This document shows positions 8,189-17,912 of a stretch of 64,000 nucleotides of DNA, in pieces; within the stretch, counting starts at the first letter, position 1, and each line of letters starts with the position of its first letter. The DNA comes from Actinomycetota bacterium. Its GTDB lineage: Bacteria > Actinomycetota > Actinomycetes > S36-B12 > UBA10799. The notes beneath the pieces were generated by a model that saw nothing but the letters and a program-made list of their open reading frames with translations, ran no database searches and was not told the origin of the DNA. The position numbers and the translations under genes are program-made. The DNA is taken from contig JACJWR010000002.1 in assembly GCA_020637055.1 (NCBI GenBank), forward strand, positions 744,001 through 808,000, read 5' to 3'.

Positions 8189-9208
8189 CTACTCCGGCCG
8201 CGCGTCCAGCAGGGGTTGCCGCGGGTCCCAACGGGAGCCCGTCGCCCGATCACGCTTCGCCCTGGCCATCGCGGAAAGCGCCTCGAGCACCACCCGGTTG
8301 CCCAACATGGCCGTGATGTCCGAATGGTCGTACGGCGGCGACACCTCGACCACGTCCATGCCCGCCAACGGCACCTCGTAGCAGATGCGTCGCACCGCAT
8401 CGAGCAGCTGCCGAGCCGTGAGGCCACCCGGCTCCGGGGTTCCGGTCCCGGGGGCGTGTCCGGGGTCGGCCACATCGATGTCCACCGAGAGGAAGACGGC
8501 GTCGCAGTCATCCATCGCGATCGTGAGCGCCTCGGTCAGCACCTCGTCCAGTCCGCGCGCCACGATCTCGGTCATCTCGAACGACCGCATCCCCTGGGCC
8601 GCCATCCAGTCCAAGGTCTCCGGCCCCGGCCAGTACCCGCGCAGTCCGATCTGGAGGAAGCGGTCACCTCGGGCCGCGCCAGACTCGATCAACCGTCGCA
8701 TCGGTTGACCGTGTCCGATCAGCGAGCCGAATTCGATGTCGCCGGTGTCGGCGTGCGCATCGAAGTGGATCACCGAAACCCTGCCCCAGCCCAGTGCCCG
8801 GGCGACGCCGGTGACATCCGGCCAGGTGACGGTGTGGTCGCCGCCGAGGATCAGCGGCACGGCACCGTTGCGGGCGATCTGTTCCACCACGGGTTCCAGC
8901 GCCGCACAAGCCGTCACCGCATCACCGGAGTACATCTCCACGTCCCCGGCGTCACGCACCCCCAAATCGAGCAGACCGTCGGTGCGCAACGCCAAACTCG
9001 GGCGCGATCCGTCCATCGCCAGATAGCAGGCCTCGCGCAGCGCCTTCGGTCCGAATCGGGCACCCGGGCGTGCCGACGTGCCACCGTCGAAGGGTGCGCC
9101 GAGGATCACCACATCGGAGTCGGCGTAGGACTCGGGCTCCGCCGCGTCACAGGGCGGAACCCCCAAGAAGGTGATGTCCGGCCCGTATTGGGCGCCGTAT
9201 CTGGCCAT
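8189..9208 (-). CDS. speB: agmatinase / ureohydrolase-family guanidino hydrolase
   Basis: 339 residues, full length for the arginase/agmatinase family. All binuclear manganese ligands are visible: GGDHTVT, HFDAHADTG and SVDIDVADPGHAPGTG, the last being the agmatinase-type SxDxDxxDP...PGTGTP signature. The enzyme removes urea from a guanidino compound; agmatine giving putrescine fits this island best, with guanidinobutyrate giving GABA the main alternative. The gene is 9 bp downstream of the MmsA-type dehydrogenase and is the last gene of the long leftward polyamine operon. Substrate is assigned by family and context, not proven. Confidence 0.85.
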   Translation of the reverse strand: MARYGAQYGPDITFLGVPPCDAAEPESYADSDVVILGAPFDGGTSARPGARFGPKALREACYLAMDGSRPSLALRTDGLLDLGVRDAGDVEMYSGDAVTACAALEPVVEQIARNGAVPLILGGDHTVTWPDVTGVARALGWGRVSVIHFDAHADTGDIEFGSLIGHGQPMRRLIESGAARGDRFLQIGLRGYWPGPETLDWMAAQGMRSFEMTEIVARGLDEVLTEALTIAMDDCDAVFLSVDIDVADPGHAPGTGTPEPGGLTARQLLDAVRRICYEVPLAGMDVVEVSPPYDHSDITAMLGNRVVLEALSAMARAKRDRATGSRWDPRQPLLDARPE

Positions 9209-9217
9209 GTTCCGAAT

Positions 9218-10717
9218 CTACCCGTGGGTGGGGAATCCCAGGTTGATTCCGCCGTGAACAGGGTCCGGCCAGCGACTGGTGACGACCTTCCCGCGGGTGA
9301 AGAAGTGGAACCCCTCGGCCCCGTGGGCGTGGGTGTCGCCGAACAACGACGCCTTCCAACCGCCGAACGAGTAGTACGCCATCGGCACGGGGATCGGGAC
9401 GTTGATGCCGATCATGCCCACCTGGACTTCCTGCTGGAATTTCCGGGCGGCACCGCCATCGCAGGTGAAGATCGCGGTGCCGTTGCCGTACGGATGGGAG
9501 TTGATCAGTTCGAGGCCCTCCTCGTAGCTGGCGACCCGAACAACCGAGAGCACCGGCCCGAAGATCTCGTCGGTGTAGATGGTCATGTCTGGCGTGACAT
9601 GGTCGAACAGCGTCGGCCCGAGCCAGAATCCGGCCTCGTCGCCATCCGGGTGCACCTGCCTGCCATCCACCACAAGAGTGGCGCCGGCGGCTTCTCCGGC
9701 GGCCACATAGCCGGCCACCTTGTCGCGATGCGCAGAGGTCACCAGCGGACCCATGTCACAGCCTCTGCGACCGTCCCCGGTACGCAACGTCGCCATCCGG
9801 CCGGCGATGGCGGCCACCAGATCGTCGGCCACCGGCTCGACCGCGAGCACCACGGAGATGGCCATGCAGCGTTCGCCCGCGGAACCGAAACCGGCGTTCA
9901 CGGCCGAGTCCGCGGTCAGTTCGAGGTCGGCATCAGGCAGTACGAGCATGTGGTTCTTGGCGCCGCCCAGGGCCTGCACACGCTTTCCGTGCGCCGTGCC
10001 GGTGGAATAGACGTATTCGGCGATGGCTGTGGAGCCGACGAATGAGATCGACGCGACATCCGGATGCACGAGCAGCGCGTCCACTGCCTCCTTGTCGCCG
10101 TGCACCACGTTGAAGACACCGTCCGGCAGGCCAGCCCTGGACCACAGTTCGGCGAGGAACATCGCGGCACCGGGATCCTTCTCGCTCGGCTTGAGCACCA
10201 CGGTGTTGCCGGCCGCGATCGCGATCGGGAAGAACCACATCGGCACCATCGCGGGGAAGTTGAACGGCGAGATGATGCCCACGACCCCGATCGGCTGCCG
10301 GATCGAGTAGACGTCGACCCCGGTGGACACCGCCTCCGAGTAGCCCCCCTTGAGCAGGTGTGCGTTGCCGCAGGCGAACTCCACCACTTCGAGGCCTCTG
10401 GTCACCTCACCCAAGGCATCGCTGAGCACCTTGCCGTGCTGGGCCGTGATGATCTCGGCGAGTTCTTCCTTGTGCTCGTTGAGTAGTTCGCGGAATCGGA
10501 ACATCACGGCCATGCGCTTCGTCAGCGTGGTCGTGCCCCACTCCCCGAACGCCCGGCGCGCCGCCTGCACCGCCGCATCAAGATCGGCGGCGGTGGCGAA
10601 ATCGACTTGGGCGGTCACCTGCCCGGTCGCGGGATCGTAGACGTCGCCGTGGCGTTCGGCGTCGCCGGTGAACTCGCGGCCATCGATCCAGTGGGTGATG
10701 CGGGTGGGGCTGGGCAT
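9218..10717 (-). CDS. mmsA: CoA-acylating (methyl)malonate-semialdehyde dehydrogenase
   Basis: 499 residues, strongly MmsA-like. It carries the distinctive PFNFPAMVPMWFFP segment, the catalytic Cys in GSAGERCMAIS, and the FFTRGKVVTSRW C-terminus. The ALDH general base position reads GGAKNH instead of ELGG, which is normal for this CoA-dependent branch. It converts malonate or methylmalonate semialdehyde, NAD+ and CoA to acetyl-CoA or propionyl-CoA with CO2 release. In this island the likely source is beta-alanine from the aminopropyl part of spermidine. The start has GAGGAG 7 nt upstream. An 89-bp gap separates it from the upstream FAD oxidase, so it might have its own promoter; it is 9 bp from the agmatinase gene. 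Confidence 0.92.
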   Translation of the reverse strand: MPSPTRITHWIDGREFTGDAERHGDVYDPATGQVTAQVDFATAADLDAAVQAARRAFGEWGTTTLTKRMAVMFRFRELLNEHKEELAEIITAQHGKVLSDALGEVTRGLEVVEFACGNAHLLKGGYSEAVSTGVDVYSIRQPIGVVGIISPFNFPAMVPMWFFPIAIAAGNTVVLKPSEKDPGAAMFLAELWSRAGLPDGVFNVVHGDKEAVDALLVHPDVASISFVGSTAIAEYVYSTGTAHGKRVQALGGAKNHMLVLPDADLELTADSAVNAGFGSAGERCMAISVVLAVEPVADDLVAAIAGRMATLRTGDGRRGCDMGPLVTSAHRDKVAGYVAAGEAAGATLVVDGRQVHPDGDEAGFWLGPTLFDHVTPDMTIYTDEIFGPVLSVVRVASYEEGLELINSHPYGNGTAIFTCDGGAARKFQQEVQVGMIGINVPIPVPMAYYSFGGWKASLFGDTHAHGAEGFHFFTRGKVVTSRWPDPVHGGINLGFPTHG

Positions 10718-10806
10718 TTCTCGCTCCTCGGGTGACTTCGGCCCCGATTCGGTGGCCGAGGTTGTGCTGCCGCGCCGGTGATGGCGCCTTGTGGTGGGAA
10801 AGCCTG

Positions 10807-12222
10807 CTAGCTATCGAATCCCAGGCCTAGTCGGTCCAGGGTGCGTAACCATAGGTTCCGTCGGCCTTGTTGGGCATCTGCCGCTGAGATGGCTCGTCGG
10901 GTGAGGTCGATCACGACTTGCCTGGCGGGTTCCGGGGGGAAGGGCAGCGGCTTCGACCCGACCATGTCCAACTCGGTACGTTCGGTGCGTTCGCCCAGCA
11001 ACAGGTCGAGCAGCACATCCGCGCCGAATCGCGAGGCACCCACTCCGAGCCCGGTGAACCCGGCGACGTAGGCCAACTGTCCCGAGTAGGCCTGACCCCA
11101 GAACGCACTGAACCTTGAGCACGTGTCGATCGCCCCGGCCCAGGCGTATTCGATCGGCACCTCGGCCACTTGCGGAAACGTATCGTGCAGGTGTTGCACG
11201 AGGCGGGCGGTGAGGAAGTCGTCTCGTTCGAGACTGGAACCGGGCCGCTCACCCTTCTTGTACACCGCGTCGTAGCCACCCCACAAGATCCGGTCGTCGG
11301 CGGTGAGCCGGTAGTAGTGGAACTGGTTGCCGGAGTCGCCGACTCCCTGCCGCCCTTGCCAACCGATCTGTTCGGACACCTCGGGCGGCAACGGGGCGGT
11401 CATGACGACGTGGTCGAAGACCGGCACCACGTAGGCAGAGATGCGCCGGAGCAGGGGCTGGTGGGCCGCCGTCGTGAGCGCCACCCGCGGCGTCGTCAAG
11501 GTCGCACCGAGTGTGGACAGGCGCAGCGAGGCACCAGCACGTTCGATGCCGGTGACCTCGGTGTGTTCGAAGATCCGAACCCCCAACGACTCGGCCGCTT
11601 CGGCGAGACCCCAGCTGAGCCTGGCCGGATCGACCAGACCGACGTGGGGATCCAAGAGGCCACCGAGGTAGGTCGGCGAGTTCACCAACGCGCGGGTCTG
11701 CTCGGAGTCGAGAAGATCCAAGGTCACACCGGCGGCACTGAGGTGGTCGCGGTGTTCGACCAGCCCTTCGAGTTGATAGGGCTCGGTCGCCACGTCCAAC
11801 TCACCGGCGGCGGTGAAGTCGCAGTCGATTCCGTACCGTTCGATCGTGGCGGCGATCTCGTCGAAGTTCGCCAGCCCAAGCCGGTAGAGCGTCGGGAACT
11901 CGTGCGGCCAGCGCTGCAGACCGTTGATGTAGCCATGGGTGATCGAACTGGCGAGGAAGCCACCGTTGCGTCCCGACGCGGCGTTGGCGATGCGATCGCC
12001 CTCGAGGAGGACGACGTCGAGTTCGGGAGTGCGCTCTTTGGCCCGCAACGCCGTCCACAAGCCCGAAAGCCCTGCACCGACCACCACCAGATCCGCTTCG
12101 AGCGCACCTTCGGCTGGGGCACGAGCGGCGGGTCGATCAGGTTGGGCGAGCCAGAACGACTCGTGACGCACGTCGCGCAGCGACGCATACGCCCCGGGTC
12201 CGGGAGCTTGGGCGAACGGCAC
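10807..12222 (-). CDS. FAD-dependent amine oxidase (PuuB / DAO family)
   Basis: 471 residues. The dinucleotide-binding motif is VVVGAGLSGLWTA near residue 46, the ribose contact is Glu in VVLLEGDRI, and the family's SGRNGGF signature follows. The C-terminal GFTGLGVGASRFGA closes the FAD site. Relatives include gamma-glutamylputrescine oxidase, glycine oxidase and other D-amino-acid-oxidase-fold enzymes that turn an amine into an aldehyde, ammonia and peroxide. The GTG start follows the potC stop with a single base between them, so it is translationally coupled to the polyamine transporter, strong context for a polyamine-derived substrate. No gamma-glutamylpolyamine synthetase (PuuA/GlnA3) is seen in the window. 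Confidence 0.85.
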   Translation of the reverse strand: MPFAQAPGPGAYASLRDVRHESFWLAQPDRPAARAPAEGALEADLVVVGAGLSGLWTALRAKERTPELDVVLLEGDRIANAASGRNGGFLASSITHGYINGLQRWPHEFPTLYRLGLANFDEIAATIERYGIDCDFTAAGELDVATEPYQLEGLVEHRDHLSAAGVTLDLLDSEQTRALVNSPTYLGGLLDPHVGLVDPARLSWGLAEAAESLGVRIFEHTEVTGIERAGASLRLSTLGATLTTPRVALTTAAHQPLLRRISAYVVPVFDHVVMTAPLPPEVSEQIGWQGRQGVGDSGNQFHYYRLTADDRILWGGYDAVYKKGERPGSSLERDDFLTARLVQHLHDTFPQVAEVPIEYAWAGAIDTCSRFSAFWGQAYSGQLAYVAGFTGLGVGASRFGADVLLDLLLGERTERTELDMVGSKPLPFPPEPARQVVIDLTRRAISAADAQQGRRNLWLRTLDRLGLGFDS

Positions 12223-12223
12223 G

Positions 12224-13069
12224 TCAGCCCTTCCGCCGCCGCACGCCGATGACCTGACCGATGACGACCAGTGCCAAGGCGATGAAAAACATCGCCGAGG
12301 CGATCACGTTGGCCTGGGGCGGGATGCCTCGGGTGGCGGAGACGTAGACGAACTTCGGGAACGTGGTGAACTGTCCGGAGTTGAAGTTGGTGATGATGAA
12401 ATCGTCGAAACTCAACGAGAAGGCCAACAGCGCCGCCGCCGCGATGCCGGGGGCCACCAGTGGGAGTGTGATCCGTCGGAAGGCCTGCGCCTCGCTGGCG
12501 TACAGATCCATGGCAGCCTGCTCCAGCCGCGGATCGAGACTCGCCAAACGGGCCTTCACCGTCACCACCACGAACGAGATGCAGAACATCACGTGCGCGA
12601 TCATGACGGTCCAGAATCCCAGGGGCACGAAGATGTTGAGGAACAGTGCCAGCAGGGAGGAGCCGAGCACAACTTCCGGCGTGGCCATCGGTAGGAAGAT
12701 CAACAGGTTGGTGGTCGACCGGCCCCGGAACCGATAGCGCACCAGCGCGAATGCGATCAGCGTGCCGAGGATGGTGGCGACCAGTGTCACCAGGAGGCCG
12801 AGGGTCAAAGAGTTGACCACCGACTGGCATACCTGCGGCGCACCGCACGGGTTGAGCCAGTTGTCGAAGGTGAATCCCTGCCAGGTGAGGTTGGTGCGTC
12901 CGGCATCGTTGAAGGAGAACAGGAAGGTGTAGGCCACCGGGAGCAGCAGGTAGACGAATGCGATCCCCATGTACACCCGCAGGGCGTTCGCGCCCAGCCA
13001 GCGTCGCACCCGACGTCCCGCGGACAACCGCTCGGGGGCCGCCTGCCCAGTGCTGGTGTCCACGCTCAT
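12224..13069 (-). CDS. potC: spermidine/putrescine ABC transporter permease PotC
   Basis: 281 residues with six predicted transmembrane segments and the cytoplasmic EAA loop contacting the ATPase (QAAMDLYASEAQAFRRITLP). This is the second inner-membrane permease subunit of the PotABCD importer. Its start overlaps the end of potB by 4 nt (ATGA), and its stop is one base before the FAD oxidase start, so the genes are translationally coupled. The hydrophobic N-terminal segment is preceded by a basic RRVRRW stretch, giving the cytoplasmic N-terminus usual for PotC. Confidence 0.93.
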   Translation of the reverse strand: MSVDTSTGQAAPERLSAGRRVRRWLGANALRVYMGIAFVYLLLPVAYTFLFSFNDAGRTNLTWQGFTFDNWLNPCGAPQVCQSVVNSLTLGLLVTLVATILGTLIAFALVRYRFRGRSTTNLLIFLPMATPEVVLGSSLLALFLNIFVPLGFWTVMIAHVMFCISFVVVTVKARLASLDPRLEQAAMDLYASEAQAFRRITLPLVAPGIAAAALLAFSLSFDDFIITNFNSGQFTTFPKFVYVSATRGIPPQANVIASAMFFIALALVVIGQVIGVRRRKG

Positions 13070-13983
13070 ACCAGATCCTCCGTGCCCACTCTTCGGACAT
13101 ACAGCAACACCATGATCAGAATGCTGGCCATCAAGATGAACGACAGCACCGCTGCGGTGGGATAGTCGTTGACGCTGAGGAAGGTGAATTCGATCCTATT
13201 GCCGATCATGGTGTTCTTCGGAGTTCCCAGCAGGGCCGCGTTGACGTAGTCGCCGGCTGCCGGGATGAAGGTCAGCAAGGTCCCGGCCACCACACCCGGC
13301 ATCGACAACGGGAGCGTCACCTTCCGGAAACCGGTCCAGGGTGAGGCGTACAGGTCGCCGGCAGCCTCGACGAGGCGGTGGTCCACCCGCTCCAGGCTGG
13401 CGTAGATGGGAAGCGTCATGAACGGCAGGAAGTTGTAGGTCAGACCGGCCACCACTGCGATCGCGGACGGATAGACACCGCCGGTGGGGCCCACCAGGCC
13501 GATCACCCGCAGCACTGCCACCACCGGACCCTCATCGGCCAGGATCTGCCGCCAGGCGATGGTGCGCAGGATGAAGGACACGAAGAACGGGGCGATCACC
13601 ATGACGAGGAGCACGTTGCGGAAGCGTCCGGCCTTGAAGGCGATGCCGTACGCCAACGGGTACCCGATGAGCAGGGCCAGAATCGTGGCACTCGCCGAAT
13701 ACAGGAACGATCGGAACAGCGGCACGTAGTAGTTCGGATCGGTCAGGGTCTCCGGGTAGTTCGCGAAGTTGAACGTCTGCTCGAACTGCCCGACATCACC
13801 ACCGGCCACCGGTGTCTGGAGGCTGGTGAGGAAAAGCGTGACCAGCGGCACCAAGAAGAAGATGCCAAGCCAGAGCGCACCAGGAAGCATCAGCAGGTAC
13901 GGGATGAACCTCCCCCGCCGCTTCGGCGGTGGCCCCTTGGGACCCTCGTCAGCCGTCTCGGCGATCGCCGCCGCGATAGACAT
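13066..13983 (-). CDS. potB: spermidine/putrescine ABC transporter permease PotB
   Basis: 305 residues from the ATG at 13983. The frame is open further upstream to 14022, but that would overlap potA by about 30 bases; the chosen start lies 7 nt after the potA stop and leads straight into the usual basic segment and first membrane helix (RRGRFIPYLLMLPGALW). Six membrane segments and the EAA loop (EAAGDLYASPWTGFRKVTLP) are visible. It pairs with PotC to form the polyamine channel. Confidence 0.93.
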   Translation of the reverse strand: MSIAAAIAETADEGPKGPPPKRRGRFIPYLLMLPGALWLGIFFLVPLVTLFLTSLQTPVAGGDVGQFEQTFNFANYPETLTDPNYYVPLFRSFLYSASATILALLIGYPLAYGIAFKAGRFRNVLLVMVIAPFFVSFILRTIAWRQILADEGPVVAVLRVIGLVGPTGGVYPSAIAVVAGLTYNFLPFMTLPIYASLERVDHRLVEAAGDLYASPWTGFRKVTLPLSMPGVVAGTLLTFIPAAGDYVNAALLGTPKNTMIGNRIEFTFLSVNDYPTAAVLSFILMASILIMVLLYVRRVGTEDLV

Positions 13984-13990
13984 GGCGGAC

Positions 13991-15163
13991 CTACCCGGCT
14001 GCCGCGGTGACGGCCTCGACACCGGCGTTCATGTCTTCGCTGCCGTTGAGGACGAAGCCATGGCGAGGTGCCCAGGTGAGCCTGACCGGATCACCTTCGG
14101 ACAGCAAGTCACGGGCACTGAGGTTCTGGGCGAAGACGCTGATGATTTCGCCCCCGGCGGTCGCCACCTCGTACTGCGTGCTCACTCCCATGAAACTGCT
14201 GCTGCGCACCGTTCCATCGACGTAGTTGCCGTCGGCCGGGGTGGCGTCGGACTCCGCCAGTCGCTCGATGTGGATCTTCTCCGGTCGCACGCCAACCAGC
14301 ACCCGACCACCACGGGTCGGACTCACCGAAGGCGCCACCCGGTTCATCGGCATCCGGTACCGGCCGTCCGAATCCTCCAGCACGATGTCCTCGCCGTCGA
14401 CCTCCAGAACGGCTGCCGGGAACAGGTTGGATTGACCCAGGAAGTTCGCGACGAACGCAGTCTTGGGCGACTCGTAGAGATCGGTCGGTGCGCCCAGCTG
14501 CTCGATCACGCCCTTGTTCATCACAGCGACGGTGTCGGCCATGGTCATGGCCTCCTCCTGGTCGTGCGTCACGTGGATGAATGTGAGGCCGACCTCGGTC
14601 TGGATCCGTTTGAGCTCCAGCTGCATCTGGCGTCGCAACTTCAGATCCAGGGCCCCGAGCGGCTCGTCCAGCAGCAGTACCGCCGGCCGGTTGACGATGG
14701 CCCGGGCGAGTGCGACCCGCTGCTGCTGGCCGCCCGAGAGCTGGGCAGGCTTGCGCTTGGCCACCTGCGCCAGTTCGATGAGTTCCAGCGCCTCCATCAC
14801 CTGGGTCTTGACGTCCTTGATGCCGCGGCGCCGCAATCCGAACGCCACGTTCTCGTAGATGTCCATGTGAGGGAACAACGCATAGTTCTGGAACACAGTG
14901 TTGACCGGGCGCCGAAACGGCTTCAACTCGGTGATGTCGGCTTCACCGATCTTGATGCGGCCGGCGGTGGGGTCCTCCAACCCCGCCACCATCCGCAGCG
15001 TCGTCGTCTTGCCGCAGCCGGAGGGTCCCAGCAACGCGAAGAAGGAACCCTGAGGCACCGTCAGCGACAGGTCGTCGACGGCGACGAAATCGCCGAAGCT
15101 CTTTGTCAGCCGCTCCAGGTACAGGTCACCCTGCGCCTTGGTGACGTCGGTCGCCCGCGCCAC
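13991..15163 (-). CDS. potA: spermidine/putrescine ABC transporter ATP-binding protein PotA
   Basis: 390 residues. The ATPase domain has Walker A GPSGCGKTT, the ABC signature LSGGQQQR, Walker B LLLDEPLGALD and the switch His in IHVTHDQEEA. The C-terminal ~140 residues form a TOBE domain, as in PotA and MalK. It energises uptake through PotB/PotC. It starts 3 nt after the potD stop. Together with potD, potB and potC the importer is complete, and all four genes lie in one tight transcription unit. Confidence 0.95.
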   Translation of the reverse strand: MARATDVTKAQGDLYLERLTKSFGDFVAVDDLSLTVPQGSFFALLGPSGCGKTTTLRMVAGLEDPTAGRIKIGEADITELKPFRRPVNTVFQNYALFPHMDIYENVAFGLRRRGIKDVKTQVMEALELIELAQVAKRKPAQLSGGQQQRVALARAIVNRPAVLLLDEPLGALDLKLRRQMQLELKRIQTEVGLTFIHVTHDQEEAMTMADTVAVMNKGVIEQLGAPTDLYESPKTAFVANFLGQSNLFPAAVLEVDGEDIVLEDSDGRYRMPMNRVAPSVSPTRGGRVLVGVRPEKIHIERLAESDATPADGNYVDGTVRSSSFMGVSTQYEVATAGGEIISVFAQNLSARDLLSEGDPVRLTWAPRHGFVLNGSEDMNAGVEAVTAAAG

Positions 15164-15166
15164 GGG

Positions 15167-16363
15167 TCAGCCCTGGACCACGCGGCCGAAGGCCTCGGTG
15201 TAGGCGGCTTGCTCTTCCGGTGTGAGCGGTCGGAACACCTGGGCGTTGGAGAGGATCTCCTCGGTCGGGAAGATCCATTCGCTCTGGGCGAGTTCCGGAT
15301 CGATCTTCTCCATCTCCTCCTGGGCGCCCTGCACCGGGCACACGTAGTTGACGTACGCGGCCACCTGGGCGGCGACGTCGGGCCGGTAGTAGTAGTCCAT
15401 GAGGGCTTCGGCGCCGGTCTTGTTCGAAGCCGTCGAGGGAATCAGCAGGTTGTCCGACCACAGGGTGCCGCCGGTCTCCGGCAGCGCGAAGCCCCACTTG
15501 TCGCCGTTCTCGGCATTGATCTGGAAGATGTCGCCGCTCCAGCCGATGGCCGCCCAAGCCTGCTCGTTGATCAAGTCCTCCTTGTAGGAGTTGCCCTTCA
15601 CCTGGCTGACCTGGCCGGAATCGACCTGCTGCTGGAGTACGTCAAGTGCGGCCATGAACTGGTCCTCGGTGAACGGCTCATCGATGTTCACCCCTTGGCT
15701 GAGCATGATCAGTCCCACCGTGTCACGCATCTCCGAGAGCACCACGACCTTGCCTTTCAGGTCGGGGTTCCACAGATCGTCGACGGTCTTGATGCCGTCC
15801 GGAATGCGCTCCTTGTTCCACACCAGGCCACCGAAACCGGACTGCCAGGTGAGCGAGTACTTGCGCCCCGGGTCGAATTCGACCTCGGCCAGGCTCGGCA
15901 AGATGTTCTGCTTGTTCGGCACGTTCGCCTCGGTGATCTCGGCCGCGTAGCCCTTGCGGATCCACTCCGCTACCAGCCAGTCGGTGGGCGTCACCAAGTC
16001 GTAGCCGATGTTCTGGCCGTTCTCCAACTGCGGGGCGACCTTGCCGTTGAACTGGACGTTGTCTTCGATGTCCTCGCGGTATTCGACCGTGTAGCCGCTC
16101 TCCTCTTCGAAGGCGACGAGCGACGGGTAGGTCCGGGACTCCTCGTCGTAGTCGAGGTAGAGGGTCCAGTTCGCCCACACGATGGTCTTGTTGTCGCCGT
16201 CACCACCGCCGGAGTCGCCACCGGATCCACTGCTCGAGCCTCCGGTGCCGCAGGAGGCCAAGGCTGCTGCGGCGCCGGTGGCGCCGGCAGCTGCCAGGAA
16301 TCCGCGCCGTGACATCGCACGCTTGAGCAGTTCGAGCCTCGGGTCGGTCTCTGCATTCGTCAT
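15167..16363 (-). CDS. potD: polyamine-binding lipoprotein PotD (Tat/lipoprotein signal)
   Basis: 398 residues from the ATG at 16363; an upstream open extension runs into the previous gene and is not used. The N-terminus carries a twin-arginine motif (SRRGFLAAAG) followed by a lipobox ending in LASC, so it is probably exported folded by Tat and lipidated. A Gly/Ser-rich linker of about 20 residues follows, then a bacterial solute-binding domain of the PotD/PotF type beginning KTIVWANWTLYLDYD. It is the extracytoplasmic substrate receptor of the importer. It lies 44 bp downstream of the second aldehyde dehydrogenase in the same operon. Confidence 0.93.
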   Translation of the reverse strand: MTNAETDPRLELLKRAMSRRGFLAAAGATGAAAALASCGTGGSSSGSGGDSGGGDGDNKTIVWANWTLYLDYDEESRTYPSLVAFEEESGYTVEYREDIEDNVQFNGKVAPQLENGQNIGYDLVTPTDWLVAEWIRKGYAAEITEANVPNKQNILPSLAEVEFDPGRKYSLTWQSGFGGLVWNKERIPDGIKTVDDLWNPDLKGKVVVLSEMRDTVGLIMLSQGVNIDEPFTEDQFMAALDVLQQQVDSGQVSQVKGNSYKEDLINEQAWAAIGWSGDIFQINAENGDKWGFALPETGGTLWSDNLLIPSTASNKTGAEALMDYYYRPDVAAQVAAYVNYVCPVQGAQEEMEKIDPELAQSEWIFPTEEILSNAQVFRPLTPEEQAAYTEAFGRVVQG

Positions 16364-16407
16364 GGTTGTAGTTTTCTCTCTCGCTGCGGTGGATGGTTGC
16401 GGTTGGG

Positions 16408-17904
16408 TTACAAGCCGGTTACGGGATCGCTGAAGATCGTTCGATGCCAAGGTTTCTGTGCCAGGCCGGTGATGTCAATCGAGACGTGCTTGATTTGGGT
16501 GTATTCCTCAAATGAGTACATGCTCATGTCCTTGCCGAAGCCCGACTCCTTGTAGCCACCATGCGGCATTTCGGACACGATCGGTATGTGGTCGTTGATC
16601 CAAACCGCCCCGGCTTGGATCTCGCGGCTCGCCCGATGCGCGCGCACCACGTCGGTGGTCCAGGCCGACGCAGCCAGACCGTATCGGGTGTCGTTGGCGA
16701 GCGCGATGGCTTCGTCGTCGGAGTCAAACGGCAGTGCCACGAGCACCGGGCCGAAGACTTCTTCCTGCACGATCTCGCTGTCCTGCCGAGCATCGAACAG
16801 CAGGGTCGGCAGGTAGTACGAACCGGCGTCCAATTCCGGACCGCCGGGTCCGCCACCGGTGGCCAGTTGGGCGCCGTCGGCAATGGCACGCTCCACCATG
16901 CCCGCGACCTTCGTCTGCTGCGCCCGCGAGATCAACGGCCCGAGGTCGGTGGACTCCTCGCGGGTATCGCCGAGGACGACCGAAGCCATCAGGTCTGCGA
17001 CTCCGGAGACGAACTCCCGGTAGCGCGACCGATGCACGTAGGCACGGGTGGCGGCGGTGCAGTCCTGACCCGTGTTGATCAGACTGGCCGCCACCGCGCC
17101 GTGGATCGCCGCGTCGAGATCGGCATCCTCGAACACCACGAAGGGGGCTTTGCCGCCGAGTTCTAGGTGGACCCGCTTGAGGCCCGCCATGGCGATCTCG
17201 GCCACCCGGTGACCGACCCTGGTCGATCCGGTGAAGGAGATCATGCGGACCGCAGGATGGGAGACCAGCGCCTCACCGGCCACTGGTCCGGTCCCGTTCA
17301 CCACGTTGAAGACCCCATCCGGGATCCCGGCCGCGGCGACGTCCTCAGCCAGCATCAGCGAGGTGAGCGGGGTCAACTCACTCGGCTTGAGGACCACGGT
17401 GTTGCCTGCGGCCACCGCGGGCAACATCTTCCACATCGCCATCTGCAGCGGATAGTTCCAGGGGGCGATCGAGCCGACAACTCCCAGGGGCTCCCGGCGA
17501 ATGGTCGAGGTGTGCGCGCCATCCCACTCCGCGGCCGCCGAACCTTGCAGGTGGCGGGCGGCGCCGGCGAAGAAGGCCGCGTTGTCGATAGAACCTGGCA
17601 CGTCGAATTCGCTGGCCAACCTGATCGGCTTGCCCGCCTGGCGCGATTCCACGGCGGCATACTCGGCGGCCCGCTCGGCCATCCTCACCGCCAACGCGGC
17701 CAGGGCGTCGCTGCGCACGACAGGCGGGGCTGAGGACCACTCCGGGAAAGCCTGTGCGGCGGCGGCCACGGCGGCCTCGACGTCCGCGGGCCCGGCCAGC
17801 GCCGCCACCTCGATCACCTCCCCGGTGGCAGGATCGATCACCTCGGAGGTCTCCCCCGAAGTACCCTCGGCTTCCCTGCCGCCGATCCACTGTCCGCCGA
17901 TCAT
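16408..17904 (-). CDS. aminobutyraldehyde-type NAD-dependent aldehyde dehydrogenase
   Basis: 498 residues. The NAD-site segment APWNYPLQMAMWK, general base Glu248 in VHLELGGKAP and nucleophile Cys282 in NTGQDCTAATR place it with gamma-aminobutyraldehyde / betaine-aldehyde dehydrogenases. It should oxidise 4-aminobutanal, 3-aminopropanal or a glutamylated form to the amino acid. The ATG at 17904 is 8 nt after the stop of the preceding paralogue. Upstream open frame continues to 18549 but is antisense-like shadow coding over the neighbour. Tandem non-identical paralogues here suggest division of labour between C3 and C4 aldehydes, which is inference. Confidence 0.88.
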   Translation of the reverse strand: MIGGQWIGGREAEGTSGETSEVIDPATGEVIEVAALAGPADVEAAVAAAAQAFPEWSSAPPVVRSDALAALAVRMAERAAEYAAVESRQAGKPIRLASEFDVPGSIDNAAFFAGAARHLQGSAAAEWDGAHTSTIRREPLGVVGSIAPWNYPLQMAMWKMLPAVAAGNTVVLKPSELTPLTSLMLAEDVAAAGIPDGVFNVVNGTGPVAGEALVSHPAVRMISFTGSTRVGHRVAEIAMAGLKRVHLELGGKAPFVVFEDADLDAAIHGAVAASLINTGQDCTAATRAYVHRSRYREFVSGVADLMASVVLGDTREESTDLGPLISRAQQTKVAGMVERAIADGAQLATGGGPGGPELDAGSYYLPTLLFDARQDSEIVQEEVFGPVLVALPFDSDDEAIALANDTRYGLAASAWTTDVVRAHRASREIQAGAVWINDHIPIVSEMPHGGYKESGFGKDMSMYSFEEYTQIKHVSIDITGLAQKPWHRTIFSDPVTGL

Positions 17905-17912
17905 GGGTGCCC

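Noticed and set aside
7895..10045. A 716-codon + strand frame covering the NlpC leader, agmatinase and mmsA
   Set aside because: Antisense to two enzymes with intact catalytic motifs; His/Arg/Gly-rich translation without recognisable domain.
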